Source: Deltaproteobacteria bacterium
GTDB taxonomy: Bacteria > Desulfobacterota > Binatia > DP-6
Assembly: GCA_005879205.1 (NCBI GenBank)
Contig: VBLD01000136.1
Location: forward strand, 1-6,436
Reading direction: 5' to 3'
DNA: 6,436 bases
The notes below the pieces were generated by a model. It had not been told where the DNA came from, searched no databases, and worked only from the letters and a program-made list of their open reading frames with translations. A program made the position numbers and the translations under genes. The number at the start of each line of letters is the position of its first letter. Position 1 is the stretch's first letter. Shown here piece by piece: positions 1-5,944 of the stretch.

Positions 1-1
1 C

Positions 2-352
2 GGCGGGGCGATGTTCGCCAACGGCGACGTCTACCCGTGCGAGCTGCTGATCGACCGCAAGCTCGGCAACGTGCGCGACGCCGGCTACGACTTCCAGAAG
101 ATCTGGTTCAGCCGGGAAGCCGAGGCGTCGCGCCGGTTCATCCGCGAGTCGAAGTGCTTCTGCACGTACGAGTGCTTCCTCACCATCAACATCCTGTTCA
201 ACCCGCGCATGATGCCCGCCGTCCTGAAGGAGTGGTCGAGTCTCAAGCTTCGCAAGGCGTGGCGCCGGGTCACCGGGCGCCGGTCCCGGCCCGCCACGGT
301 CGCGGCCTGCGCCAGCGAGAAGCCCGCGGAGCGCGCCGCGCTCGCCCGCTGA
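2..352 (+). CDS. Radical SAM/SPASM domain protein, C-terminal fragment (5' end outside window)
   Basis: The reading frame is open from the left edge (codons start at base 2) to a TGA at 350-352, so only about the last 116 residues are visible. They look like the C-terminal SPASM/twitch region of a radical SAM enzyme. A 'FANGDVYPCELL' stretch is followed by 'LGNV', and then by a cysteine cluster of the form C-x-C-x3-C ('CFCTYEC') and 'NILFNP'. Visible cysteines are at codons 13, 52, 54 and 58, and in this family such cysteines ligate an auxiliary iron-sulfur cluster. The catalytic CxxxCxxC domain that binds the SAM-cleaving cluster would lie upstream, so substrate and reaction cannot be read here. 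The last 35 or so residues are Arg/Ala-rich and probably disordered. The ATG at 11 is internal to the domain and is not a likely start. The stop is 61 bases before the glycosyltransferase that opens the next run, and the two may share a locus. Confidence 0.82.
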   Translation, partial: GGAMFANGDVYPCELLIDRKLGNVRDAGYDFQKIWFSREAEASRRFIRESKCFCTYECFLTINILFNPRMMPAVLKEWSSLKLRKAWRRVTGRRSRPATVAACASEKPAERAALAR

Positions 353-398
353 CGCCGGCTCGCATCCGTTTCCCCACCATCGTCCCCCGTCGTTCCCC

Positions 399-408
399 AA
401 GGAGGAGG
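399..408 (+). promoter_or_regulatory. Strong Shine-Dalgarno for the GT2 gene
   Basis: AAGGAGGAGG lies 5 bases before the ATG at 414 and is the best ribosome-binding site in the window. The genes that follow have weak or badly spaced sites and rely on overlaps, so this site probably marks main ribosome entry into the operon. I see no convincing -35/-10 pair in the 353-398 leader, which is pyrimidine-rich. Confidence 0.8.
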
Positions 409-413
409 TCCGC

Positions 414-1184
414 ATGTATCGCGGCAATCGCATCTCGGTCGTCATCCCGTGCCACAACGAGGAGGAGGGCATCCGCGCCGTGCTCGCGCAGATGCCGGCC
501 CTCGTCGACGAGGTCCTGGTGGTGGACAATGCGTCGACCGACCGGACGGCGGCGGTCGCGCGCGAGCTCGGGGCGCGCGTCGTCTTCGAGGGGCGCAAGG
601 GCTACGGCCGGGCGTACAAGACCGGCTTCGTGGCGGCGCGCGGCGACATCATCGTCACGATGGACGGCGACGGCACCTACCCGCCCGACTCGCTTCCGCT
701 GCTCCTCTACGTGCTGGTCGAGGAGAAGCTCGACTTCATCACGGCCCGGCGCTGGTACTCGCGCAGCGGCCAGGCGAAGAGCCCGATTCGCCTGCTCGGC
801 AACGCCGTCCTCTCCGGGGCGATGATGTGTCTCTTCTTCAAGTTCATCATCGACTCGCAGTCGGGCATGTGGGTCTTCCGGCGCGACGTCCTCCGCAAGA
901 TCCAGCCGCGGAGCGACAGCATGGCGCTCTCCGAGGAGCTCAAGATCCTCGCCTTCACGCACCCTGGCCTGCGCTGTCTCGAGATGCCGATCTACTACGG
1001 CGAGCGGATCGGGACGAGCAAGCTGAACATCTGGCGGGACGGGTTCGGCAACCTGTTCTTCCTGGCCCGCATGCGTCTCGTCCTCGGGCGCCGGCGCCGC
1101 GCCGCGATCGTCACGTCGCTGCCGCAGCCCGACGAGGTCGCCGAGGCGGCCATCGGGCGCGTGTCGGCCGAGCGCACGTCCTGA
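414..1184 (+). CDS. Family 2 glycosyltransferase, polyprenyl-phosphate sugar synthase (DPM1-like)
   Basis: This 256-residue GT-A fold enzyme most likely transfers a sugar from a nucleotide donor to polyprenyl phosphate at the cytoplasmic face of the membrane. Motifs in order: 'VVIPCHNEE' (residues 9-17), nucleotide-binding 'VVDNASTDRT' (36-45), 'GKGxGxA'-like 'RKGYGRAYKTG' (61-71), DxD-type metal site D84/D86 in 'MDGDGTYPP', 'DSQSGMWVFRR' (147-157) and 'YYGERIGTSKL' (194-204). The last two are hallmarks of the dolichyl-phosphate-mannose synthase-like branch. There is no C-terminal pair of membrane helices, unlike GtrB/ArnC-type enzymes; the tail is basic ('GRRRR') and could sit on the membrane surface. 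The start is set by the strong Shine-Dalgarno at 399-408. It sits at the head of a run that includes a GT-C enzyme, the usual consumer of polyprenyl-phosphate sugars. The exact sugar cannot be read from sequence. Confidence 0.92.
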   Translation: MYRGNRISVVIPCHNEEEGIRAVLAQMPALVDEVLVVDNASTDRTAAVARELGARVVFEGRKGYGRAYKTGFVAARGDIIVTMDGDGTYPPDSLPLLLYVLVEEKLDFITARRWYSRSGQAKSPIRLLGNAVLSGAMMCLFFKFIIDSQSGMWVFRRDVLRKIQPRSDSMALSEELKILAFTHPGLRCLEMPIYYGERIGTSKLNIWRDGFGNLFFLARMRLVLGRRRRAAIVTSLPQPDEVAEAAIGRVSAERTS

Positions 1185-1187
1185 GGC

Positions 1188-1763
1188 ATGGCACTCGCGT
1201 TCGCCCACACGACGGCGGGCTATCTCGGCTACCAGCTCGTGCGGCCTCCGGGCCCGCACCGCCCGGCGCTGCTCCTGGCCGCGGTGGCGCTCGCCAACGG
1301 AGCCGACCTCGACTTCCTTCCGGGCCTCGTCATCGGCCGTGCCGGCGCCTATCATCGCGGCATGACCCACACGCTCGCGGCTGTGCTGGCGGTGGGGACG
1401 GCGGTGGCGCTCGGCGCGGGCCTGGCCGGTCGCCGGCGCGCGGTCCTCGTCCGCGCGGCCGCGTGGGCGGCGGCGGTCTACGCCTCGCACCTCGTCCTCG
1501 ACTACCTCACCGTCGACGCCGTCCCCCCCTACGGGGGCCGCTTTCTCTGGCCGCTCTCCGGTGCGTACTACCTCGCGCCCACCCCGGTGCTCGACGGGGT
1601 GATCATCGACTCCTCCGGCCGCGCGGCGTTCGTCGCGAGCCTGCTGACGCCGCAGGCGCTCGGCGTCTGGGGGCGGGAGCTCGCATGCCTGGCGGCGACC
1701 GTCGCCCTCGCGCACGGCTTGAGGCGCGAGGCGCCCGCCGGGGAGGTGCCCGAGGCGTCGTGA
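1188..1763 (+). CDS. YdjM/DUF457-type inner-membrane protein (putative metal-dependent hydrolase)
   Basis: This 191-residue hydrophobic protein has the pattern of the YdjM/YfhO-like 'membrane-bound metal-dependent hydrolase' family (DUF457). His7 lies at the N-terminus in 'FAHTTAGY', 'ANGADLDFLPG' (36-46) carries D40 and D42, 'YHRGMTHT' (55-62) is the family's HRGxTH signature, and 'SHLVLDYLT' (100-108) is followed by 'GGRFLWPLS' (116-124). These His/Asp residues are thought to bind metal within a bundle of about four to five membrane helices. The biochemical role of the family is not well established, and membrane lipid hydrolysis is only inferred. The ATG is 3 bases after the GT2 stop. The 'GAGG' before it is too close (1 base) to be a good ribosome site, so reinitiation after the upstream gene is likely. 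The stop overlaps the next start (GTGA). Confidence 0.83.
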   Translation: MALAFAHTTAGYLGYQLVRPPGPHRPALLLAAVALANGADLDFLPGLVIGRAGAYHRGMTHTLAAVLAVGTAVALGAGLAGRRRAVLVRAAAWAAAVYASHLVLDYLTVDAVPPYGGRFLWPLSGAYYLAPTPVLDGVIIDSSGRAAFVASLLTPQALGVWGRELACLAATVALAHGLRREAPAGEVPEAS

Positions 1764-2308
1764 TCTGGGGGGCCGTCTACGCGGGACTCGTCGCCGCCCT
1801 GATGGTGCGCGTGCGGAGCCCGGATGCGCCGCCGCCGGAGCCGGCGCGGGTCACTCCGGGAGAGCCGGTCTGGCTCGTCACGGTGCACCACCTGGTCTTC
1901 TACGCCCTCCTCGCCGGCGCGCCGCTCGAGAGTGCCGTCACCGGCGGCGTGGACTCCGGGCGAGCCGCCGGCGCCTGCCTGTTCGCGCTCGGCGTGCTCG
2001 GCTATCGGCTCGCGGGGCGCGCGCTCGGCGACGCGCTGTCGGCCTTCATCGAGCCGCGCGCCGGGGTCCCCCTCGTCACGGGAGGCCCGTACCGCTGTCT
2101 CCGACACCCGATGTACCTCGCGCAGGCGGCGATCGCCGTGGGGGCACCCCTGACGGTCGGTTGCCGGTCCGTGCTCGTGCTCGTCCCCCTCGCCCTCCTC
2201 GTGCTCGCGCTCCGGGTGAAGCTCGAGGATGATGCCCTGGCGCGCACCTTTCCCGAGTACTCCCGCTATGCATCTCGAACCAAGCGCATCGTTCCCTTCG
2301 TCTTTTGA
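1760..2308 (+). CDS. ICMT/PEMT-like integral membrane methyltransferase
   Basis: This 182-residue membrane protein resembles the isoprenylcysteine carboxyl methyltransferase / phospholipid methyltransferase group (COG2020-like), which uses S-adenosylmethionine. The C-terminal half carries the signature 'GGPYRCLRHPMYLAQ' (108-122), with R115-H116-P117 and Y119, then a hydrophobic hairpin, then E156 in 'KLEDDALARTFPEYSRYASRTKRIVP' region (154-179), which matches the family's E...L...F...Y..Y...T..R..P ending. The N-terminal half has further membrane helices. I chose the GTG at 1760 because it overlaps the previous stop as GTGA and keeps the first helix ('WGAVYAGLVAALMV'); the ATG at 1802 would cut into it. 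Bacterial relatives act on varied lipids or small molecules, so the substrate is unknown. Placement beside glycosyltransferases suggests a lipid or lipid-linked substrate (inference). Confidence 0.85.
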   Translation: MIWGAVYAGLVAALMVRVRSPDAPPPEPARVTPGEPVWLVTVHHLVFYALLAGAPLESAVTGGVDSGRAAGACLFALGVLGYRLAGRALGDALSAFIEPRAGVPLVTGGPYRCLRHPMYLAQAAIAVGAPLTVGCRSVLVLVPLALLVLALRVKLEDDALARTFPEYSRYASRTKRIVPFVF

Positions 2309-2310
2309 GG
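2307..2310 (+). promoter_or_regulatory. Shine-Dalgarno-like GAGG deciding the small ORF start
   Basis: GAGG overlaps the TGA of the methyltransferase gene and lies 8 bases before the GTG at 2319, a normal spacing. It favours that GTG over the upstream in-frame ATGs at 2229 and 2268, which lie inside the methyltransferase gene. Confidence 0.4.
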
Positions 2311-2318
2311 CTCGCGCG

Positions 2319-2429
2319 GTGGCGCCCGACTCGGCCCGGCACGTGCTGCGTCTCGTCCTCGGTGCCTGGGCGGGGCTCGTCTACCTCGCCTACTGGCTCG
2401 GCTACCTGGGCATCCTGAGCACCCGATGA
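2319..2429 (+). CDS. Small single-pass membrane protein (hypothetical, 36 aa)
   Basis: A short frame fills the 117 bases between the methyltransferase stop and the GT-C start. From GTG 2319 it encodes 36 residues: a short polar N-terminus ('APDSARH') followed by one strongly hydrophobic segment ('LVLGAWAGLVYLAYWLGYLGIL') and a tail 'STR'. Its TGA overlaps the next ATG as ATGA, and a GAGG sits 8 bases before the GTG. The GT-C gene has no clear ribosome site of its own, so translation through this frame would explain its initiation. Longer versions from ATG 2268 (53 aa) or ATG 2229 (66 aa) would overlap the previous gene. I recognise no family. It may be a small membrane subunit or a translational-coupling leader peptide; it could also be chance, since GC-rich DNA keeps frames open. 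Confidence 0.5.
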   Translation: MAPDSARHVLRLVLGAWAGLVYLAYWLGYLGILSTR

Positions 2430-4309
2430 TCGATCTCGGGCTGCTCGTGCTCGTGCTGATCGCGGCCGCCGCCGGCGGGCTGTCCTGTCTGCGGGCGCTC
2501 GGTGCGTTGCCTGCCGACGAGGCCGACTGGCTGGTTCCCGGCGTCGCCACGGGCTTCGGCGTCGTGGCCACGGTGGGGCTCGGTCTCGCTGCCCTCGACG
2601 TGCTCCATCCGCTGCCCATCGCGTTCGCGGGGCTGGCGGTGGCGCTCCTCGGCCGCCGGGATCTCGCCCGTGCGATCCGGGCGGTCGACCGCACGCGGGT
2701 ACGCGCGGCCTGGCCGTATCTCGCGGTCTGCGGTGCCCTGCTGCTCGCCGAGTCGCTCGCCATGGTGGCACCGCCGGTGGGCGGCGATCAGACGAAGTAC
2801 CAGCTCGTCTACCCCCGCCTGTACGCCGCGGCCGGCGGCCTGGTGCCGACGCCGTGGAGCTTCTGGGGGCAGATGCAGTTCCTCCAGAACTTCGCTTTTG
2901 CGCTCGGCTTCGCGCTCTCCGGGGACGTGCTCGCGCGGTTCCTGAACGCGGCCTTCGGTGTGCTGACGGCGCTGGCACTCGCCTCGCTCGCGCGCCGTCA
3001 CGTGGGCGCCGACTCCGGGCCGGCGACGGGCGCCCTGTTCTTCACGCTGCCCATCAACTGGTCCCTCATGACGCGCGCCGGCTCGGACATCCCTGTGGTA
3101 CTCTACGCCGTGCTCGCGACGGGTGCTCTCCTCGACTGGATGGCGAGCGACCGCGCGGGCGACGTGCGGCGCGCGGGCCTCCTGGCCGGGCTCGCGGGCG
3201 CGAGCAAGGTGATGGGTCTCCTCGTCGCCCCGCTACTGGGCGTCGTCCTCGTGGGGCGCCTCCTGCGGCGTTCCCTCCCGCCGGGGCGCGCGGCGGCGCT
3301 GGTCGCTGGCTTCGGTTTCCCCGCGCTCCTCGCTGCCAGCCCCTGCTACGTCCGCAACGCGATCGACACCGGCAACCCGATCTACCCCTTCGCCTACCGG
3401 CTCTTCGGCGGCCGCAACTGGAGCCCGGCAGCCGGCGAGTACCTCGCCGACTACTACCGCCAGTACCAGAGCACCTATGCGACCCGGCGCGACGGCGAGC
3501 CGTACGCCGGTCTCGCCGTGACGCGCTTCCCGTGGGACCTCACGATGCACCCCGAGTCGTTCGAGAACGCGGCGCGGGCGAGCCTCGACGTCAGCCCCTT
3601 CGCGCTGGCCTTCGCGCCGGCGCTCCTGCTCGTGCGGCGGCGGCGGCCCGAGGTGCTGACCGTCGCGGGCGTCGGCTTCGCCTACGGCGCGATCGTCGCC
3701 GCCGGGGCCTGGGCGCATCCCCGCTACGTGCTGCCGGCGGTCGCGCTCACGCTCACCGCGGCGGTGCCGGCCGCCTCCATGCTGCTCGGACGCCGGCTCG
3801 CGGCGGTCGTGGTGGCGGTCACGATCGCGGGCAACCTCGCGCTCATCGGCCGCTATCTCGGCACGCTCTGGCCCGACCAGGTCCGCGTCGCGGCCGGCCG
3901 GCTCGCCCCCGACGAGTTCCTGCGGCGCTATTCGTCGCGCTACGCCTTCTGGGAGCGCGCCAACGGCGCGGTGCCGCCGAGCGGACGGGTGCTCGTGCTC
4001 GAGAAGATACCTCATCCGTACTACATCGAACGTCCGTTCGTGCTCGCCAGCTACCTCGAGCAGGGGCTCATCGACTATCGGACGATCGACTCGGCGGGCG
4101 CGCTCGCCGAGACGGCGCGCAGGCTCGGGGTGACGCACGTGGCGGTCGACGTGTCCGCCTTCACGGTGGCTGGCGATCCGTTCGAGGCCGCGGTCGGGCG
4201 GCTGTGGCGCGCCTTCGTCACCGGCGAATGCGATCCGGTGCTGCGCCAGGGCGAGTACGGCCTCTACACCCTGCGGATCGCCCCGGCCGCGGAACGCGCC
4301 GATGGCTGA
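2426..4309 (+). CDS. GT-C family membrane glycosyltransferase (ArnT/PMT-like fold)
   Basis: This 627-residue polytopic protein has the layout of GT-C enzymes, which move a sugar from a polyprenyl-phosphate carrier to an acceptor on the outer face of the cytoplasmic membrane. It has two or three N-terminal helices and then a first outer loop with an acidic residue in 'GGDQTKYQLVYPRLY' (119-133), where D121 is the likely catalytic base. A run of helices follows with 'GASKVMGLL' (258-266), then 'DTGNPIYPFAYRLFGG' (314-329), which is typical of this group, and 'HPRYVLPAV' (431-439), the conserved Arg-Tyr before a late helix. From about residue 490 the chain becomes a soluble, probably periplasmic domain with 'RVLVLEKIPHPYYIERPF' (521-538). 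It starts by ATGA overlap with the small ORF and overlaps the flippase gene by 8 bases. The partner GT2 at 414 is a plausible donor-maker. Acceptor and sugar are not readable. Confidence 0.88.
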   Translation: MIDLGLLVLVLIAAAAGGLSCLRALGALPADEADWLVPGVATGFGVVATVGLGLAALDVLHPLPIAFAGLAVALLGRRDLARAIRAVDRTRVRAAWPYLAVCGALLLAESLAMVAPPVGGDQTKYQLVYPRLYAAAGGLVPTPWSFWGQMQFLQNFAFALGFALSGDVLARFLNAAFGVLTALALASLARRHVGADSGPATGALFFTLPINWSLMTRAGSDIPVVLYAVLATGALLDWMASDRAGDVRRAGLLAGLAGASKVMGLLVAPLLGVVLVGRLLRRSLPPGRAAALVAGFGFPALLAASPCYVRNAIDTGNPIYPFAYRLFGGRNWSPAAGEYLADYYRQYQSTYATRRDGEPYAGLAVTRFPWDLTMHPESFENAARASLDVSPFALAFAPALLLVRRRRPEVLTVAGVGFAYGAIVAAGAWAHPRYVLPAVALTLTAAVPAASMLLGRRLAAVVVAVTIAGNLALIGRYLGTLWPDQVRVAAGRLAPDEFLRRYSSRYAFWERANGAVPPSGRVLVLEKIPHPYYIERPFVLASYLEQGLIDYRTIDSAGALAETARRLGVTHVAVDVSAFTVAGDPFEAAVGRLWRAFVTGECDPVLRQGEYGLYTLRIAPAAERADG

Positions 4310-5630
4310 ACCGCGCGTCGGGCGATTCGTCCGTGACTCCGCCGGCGTCTTCAGCGCGCAGATGCTGGCGACCTGCCTGGGGGTCGGTACGAGCGTCATC
4401 ACGGCCCGCATGCTCGGTCCCCACGACCGCGGACTCTACCAGCTGCTGACGCTGCTGCCGATCACGCTGTCGAACTTCGTGAAGCTCGGCATTCCGCAGG
4501 CCAACGTGTACTTCATGCGCCGGCGCGGCGCGTCGGCGTCGGACGTCGCCTCGCACTCGCTCTGGCTGGCGTTCGGGCTGGGGGGCAGCCTCGCCCTCGC
4601 TTGCTACCTCGCCCGTGGCTGGATCCTCGAGCACGTGCTCAAGGGCGCGCCACCGATCACCCTGCTGCCGGTGCTGCTGCTCCTCCCCTTCGTGCTGCTG
4701 CAGACCTTCTTCTCCGCGGTGCTGCAGGCCGAGGAGCGGTTCGGGGAGTACAACTTCCAACAGGTCGCCCCGACGTTGCTCGGCGTGATCGGCATGGCCA
4801 TCGCGCTCGTCTGGCTGCGGACCGGCCTCGCCGGCGCGGTCGTCACCCAGACGCTCGTCGTCGGCGGCGTGACCGTGTGGCTCGCGCTGCGCGTCCATCG
4901 CACGGCGCCGCTGCGCATGACGTGGCGCCCCGAGCTGGCGCGGGACATGATGACCTTCGGCAGCAAGTCGTACCTCCAGACGCTCGCCATGACGCTGCAC
5001 TTCCGGATCGACCAGTACATGATCGGCTTCCTGCTCGATCCGGTGCAGGTCGGCTTCTACGCCGTCGCGACCAACCTGACGAACCTGCTGCTCAGGATCT
5101 CCGACGCCACCGGCACCGTGCTCTATCCGCGACTGGCGGCTGCGGGCGAGCGCGACGCGCACGCGCAGACGTCCGCCGTCTGCCGCCACACGCTGTTCAT
5201 CACGGTGGTGGTCGCGGCCGGCTACGAGCTCTTCGGTGGCCTCGGCATCCGGCTTCTGTTCGGCGAGCGCTACGCGGCGGCGATCCTCCCCATGCGGCTC
5301 ATGCTGCCGGGCATCGTCATGATCTCGCTGTACGTGATCCTCACCCGGAACTTCACGAGCCGGAACCGCCAGGAGATCAACATCACCGCCGCCGGGGCCG
5401 CGCTCGGCATCAACGTCGCGCTCAACCTGGTGCTGATCCCGCGCTGGGGTATCGTGGGCGCGGCGATCTCCACCGCGGTCTCGTACAGCACCGCCGCGCT
5501 GATCCTGCTCGTGGTCTTCGTCCGCGAGTCCGGCACCGGCATCGCCAGGACGCTGCTCATCGGGCGCGCCGACCTCCACGGCTACCGCCAGCTCGCCCGG
5601 AGCCTCGCGCCGGCGCAGGCCGCGGACTAG
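4302..5630 (+). CDS. Polysaccharide/lipid flippase, Wzx/MurJ-like MOP superfamily
   Basis: This 442-residue protein has about 12 hydrophobic segments and fits the polysaccharide biosynthesis export branch of the MOP superfamily, whose members flip lipid-linked glycans across the cytoplasmic membrane. Diagnostic stretches: N-terminal 'FSAQMLATCLGVGTSVITAR' then 'MLGPHDRGLYQLLTLLP' (37-53), the mid-protein start of the second repeat 'FGSKSYLQTLAM' and 'RIDQYMIGFLLDPVQVGFY' (235-253), and near the end 'NLVLIPRWGIVGAAISTAV' (375-393). The length is normal for the family, and the two six-helix halves both appear complete. The ATG overlaps the end of the GT-C gene by 8 bases, and a GGAA-type weak ribosome site (4291-4294) lies 7 bases upstream, suggesting coupled translation. 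It is the last gene of the run, and a large palindrome begins 6 bases after its TAG. The cargo is unknown; the adjacent GT2 and GT-C genes point to a lipid-linked glycan. Confidence 0.92.
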   Translation: MAEPRVGRFVRDSAGVFSAQMLATCLGVGTSVITARMLGPHDRGLYQLLTLLPITLSNFVKLGIPQANVYFMRRRGASASDVASHSLWLAFGLGGSLALACYLARGWILEHVLKGAPPITLLPVLLLLPFVLLQTFFSAVLQAEERFGEYNFQQVAPTLLGVIGMAIALVWLRTGLAGAVVTQTLVVGGVTVWLALRVHRTAPLRMTWRPELARDMMTFGSKSYLQTLAMTLHFRIDQYMIGFLLDPVQVGFYAVATNLTNLLLRISDATGTVLYPRLAAAGERDAHAQTSAVCRHTLFITVVVAAGYELFGGLGIRLLFGERYAAAILPMRLMLPGIVMISLYVILTRNFTSRNRQEINITAAGAALGINVALNLVLIPRWGIVGAAISTAVSYSTAALILLVVFVRESGTGIARTLLIGRADLHGYRQLARSLAPAQAAD

Positions 5631-5635
5631 ATCCG

Positions 5636-5790
5636 GCGACGTCGCGCCGCGGGAGCGGGGGCGCCGGCCGGCTCCCGGTCCTCGCCTCACGCGCGCCTCG
5701 GACGTGGGGCGTCCCCCCGAATCTGCAGGCGCGCGCGGAGGCTGCGGAGGTCGCCGGTCCAGCGCCCCCGCTCCCGCGGCGCGACGTCGC
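5636..5790. repeat. 155-base imperfect palindrome with 29-bp perfect arms
   Basis: Bases 5636-5664 are the exact reverse complement of 5762-5790 (29 of 29). Each arm ends in the self-complementary GCGACGTCGC, so the outer ends are both inverted and direct repeats. Pairing continues inward with small bulges: GG 5666-5667 with 5759-5760, CCGGC 5668-5672 with 5753-5757, GCCTC 5684-5688 with 5738-5742, and CGCGCGCCT 5690-5698 with 5727-5735. A small hairpin (GGACG 5700-5704 / CGTCC 5710-5714) sits near the centre. In RNA this would fold into one very long stem. It starts 6 bases after the flippase stop and lacks a T-run, so it is not a classical terminator. It could be a REP/MITE-like mobile palindrome or an mRNA 3'-end stabiliser. 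No target-site duplication is obvious. Confidence 0.85.
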
Positions 5791-5837
5791 AGCCAGTGGT
5801 CCGCGGACGCTGCACCGGACTCGCCCACGCTGTGTAA

Positions 5838-5874
5838 GGCGGGAAGGGGAGCCGCGGCGGCGCCCCTTCCCGCC
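5838..5874 (+). terminator. Perfect 12-bp hairpin, probable factor-independent-like terminator
   Basis: GGCGGGAAGGGG (5838-5849) is the exact reverse complement of CCCCTTCCCGCC (5863-5874), with a 13-base loop that itself contains GCCGCGGC. The stem is very stable. No T-tract follows, so in the strict sense it is a U-less terminator candidate of the kind proposed in GC-rich genomes. It stands between the flippase operon and the next gene, the expected place for termination. Because the stem is symmetric, it could act on either strand. Confidence 0.6.
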
Positions 5875-5901
5875 AGCCCGCTGCGCATGGGCGGTCCCGG
5901 T

Positions 5902-5930
5902 TTGCGACCGCAGATGATCTTGGCTAGACG
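5902..5930 (+). promoter_or_regulatory. Weak sigma70-like promoter candidate for the phosphohydrolase gene
   Basis: TTGCGA (5902-5907, 4 of 6 to TTGACA) and TAGACG (5925-5930, 3 of 6 to TATAAT) are spaced 17 bases apart. They lie after the hairpin and just before the ATG at 5945. A start near 5937 would leave a leader of only about 8 bases, agreeing with the lack of a clear Shine-Dalgarno. The match is modest and could be chance. Confidence 0.25.
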
Positions 5931-5944
5931 TCGAGCGCACCCTG

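Larger units (their letters stand above)
5631..5944. other. Non-coding gap between the flippase and phosphohydrolase genes
   Basis: These 314 bases contain no gene I can support; frames that cross it match no family and partly mirror each other because of the palindrome. In order it holds the long palindrome (5636-5790), a 10-bp palindrome GTCCGCGGAC (5799-5808), a strong hairpin (5838-5874) and a weak promoter candidate (5902-5930). The rest is plain GC-rich DNA. Confidence 0.75.

Noticed and set aside
270..1715. 481-codon open frame on the minus strand across the GT2 and DUF457 genes
   Set aside because: Its product is Arg/Glu/Asp/His-rich with no family motif, and it lies opposite two genes with clear motifs. 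It is the usual antisense shadow of GC-rich coding DNA.
449..1759. Upstream part of the long open frame that ends at 2308, which would make a 619-residue protein
   Set aside because: Only the part after the GTG at 1760 has membrane helices and ICMT motifs. The earlier part is an Arg/Ala/Gly-rich out-of-frame reading of the GT2 and DUF457 genes.
3233..4411. 392-codon open frame on the minus strand opposite the GT-C gene
   Set aside because: Composition is typical of an antisense reading of GC-rich codons, with no recognisable domain.
2854..4449. 531-codon + strand frame inside the GT-C and flippase genes
   Set aside because: Arg/Pro/Ala-rich out-of-frame product without domains, fully overlapped by two better genes.
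5636..5790. Long palindrome considered as an intact insertion sequence or a CRISPR array
   Set aside because: There is no room for a transposase, no obvious target-site duplication, and no regularly spaced direct repeats.
4218..5888. 556-codon open frame on the minus strand across the flippase gene and the palindrome
   Set aside because: Charged low-complexity product, opposite a clear 12-helix flippase gene; it begins in the non-coding gap. Treated as a shadow.
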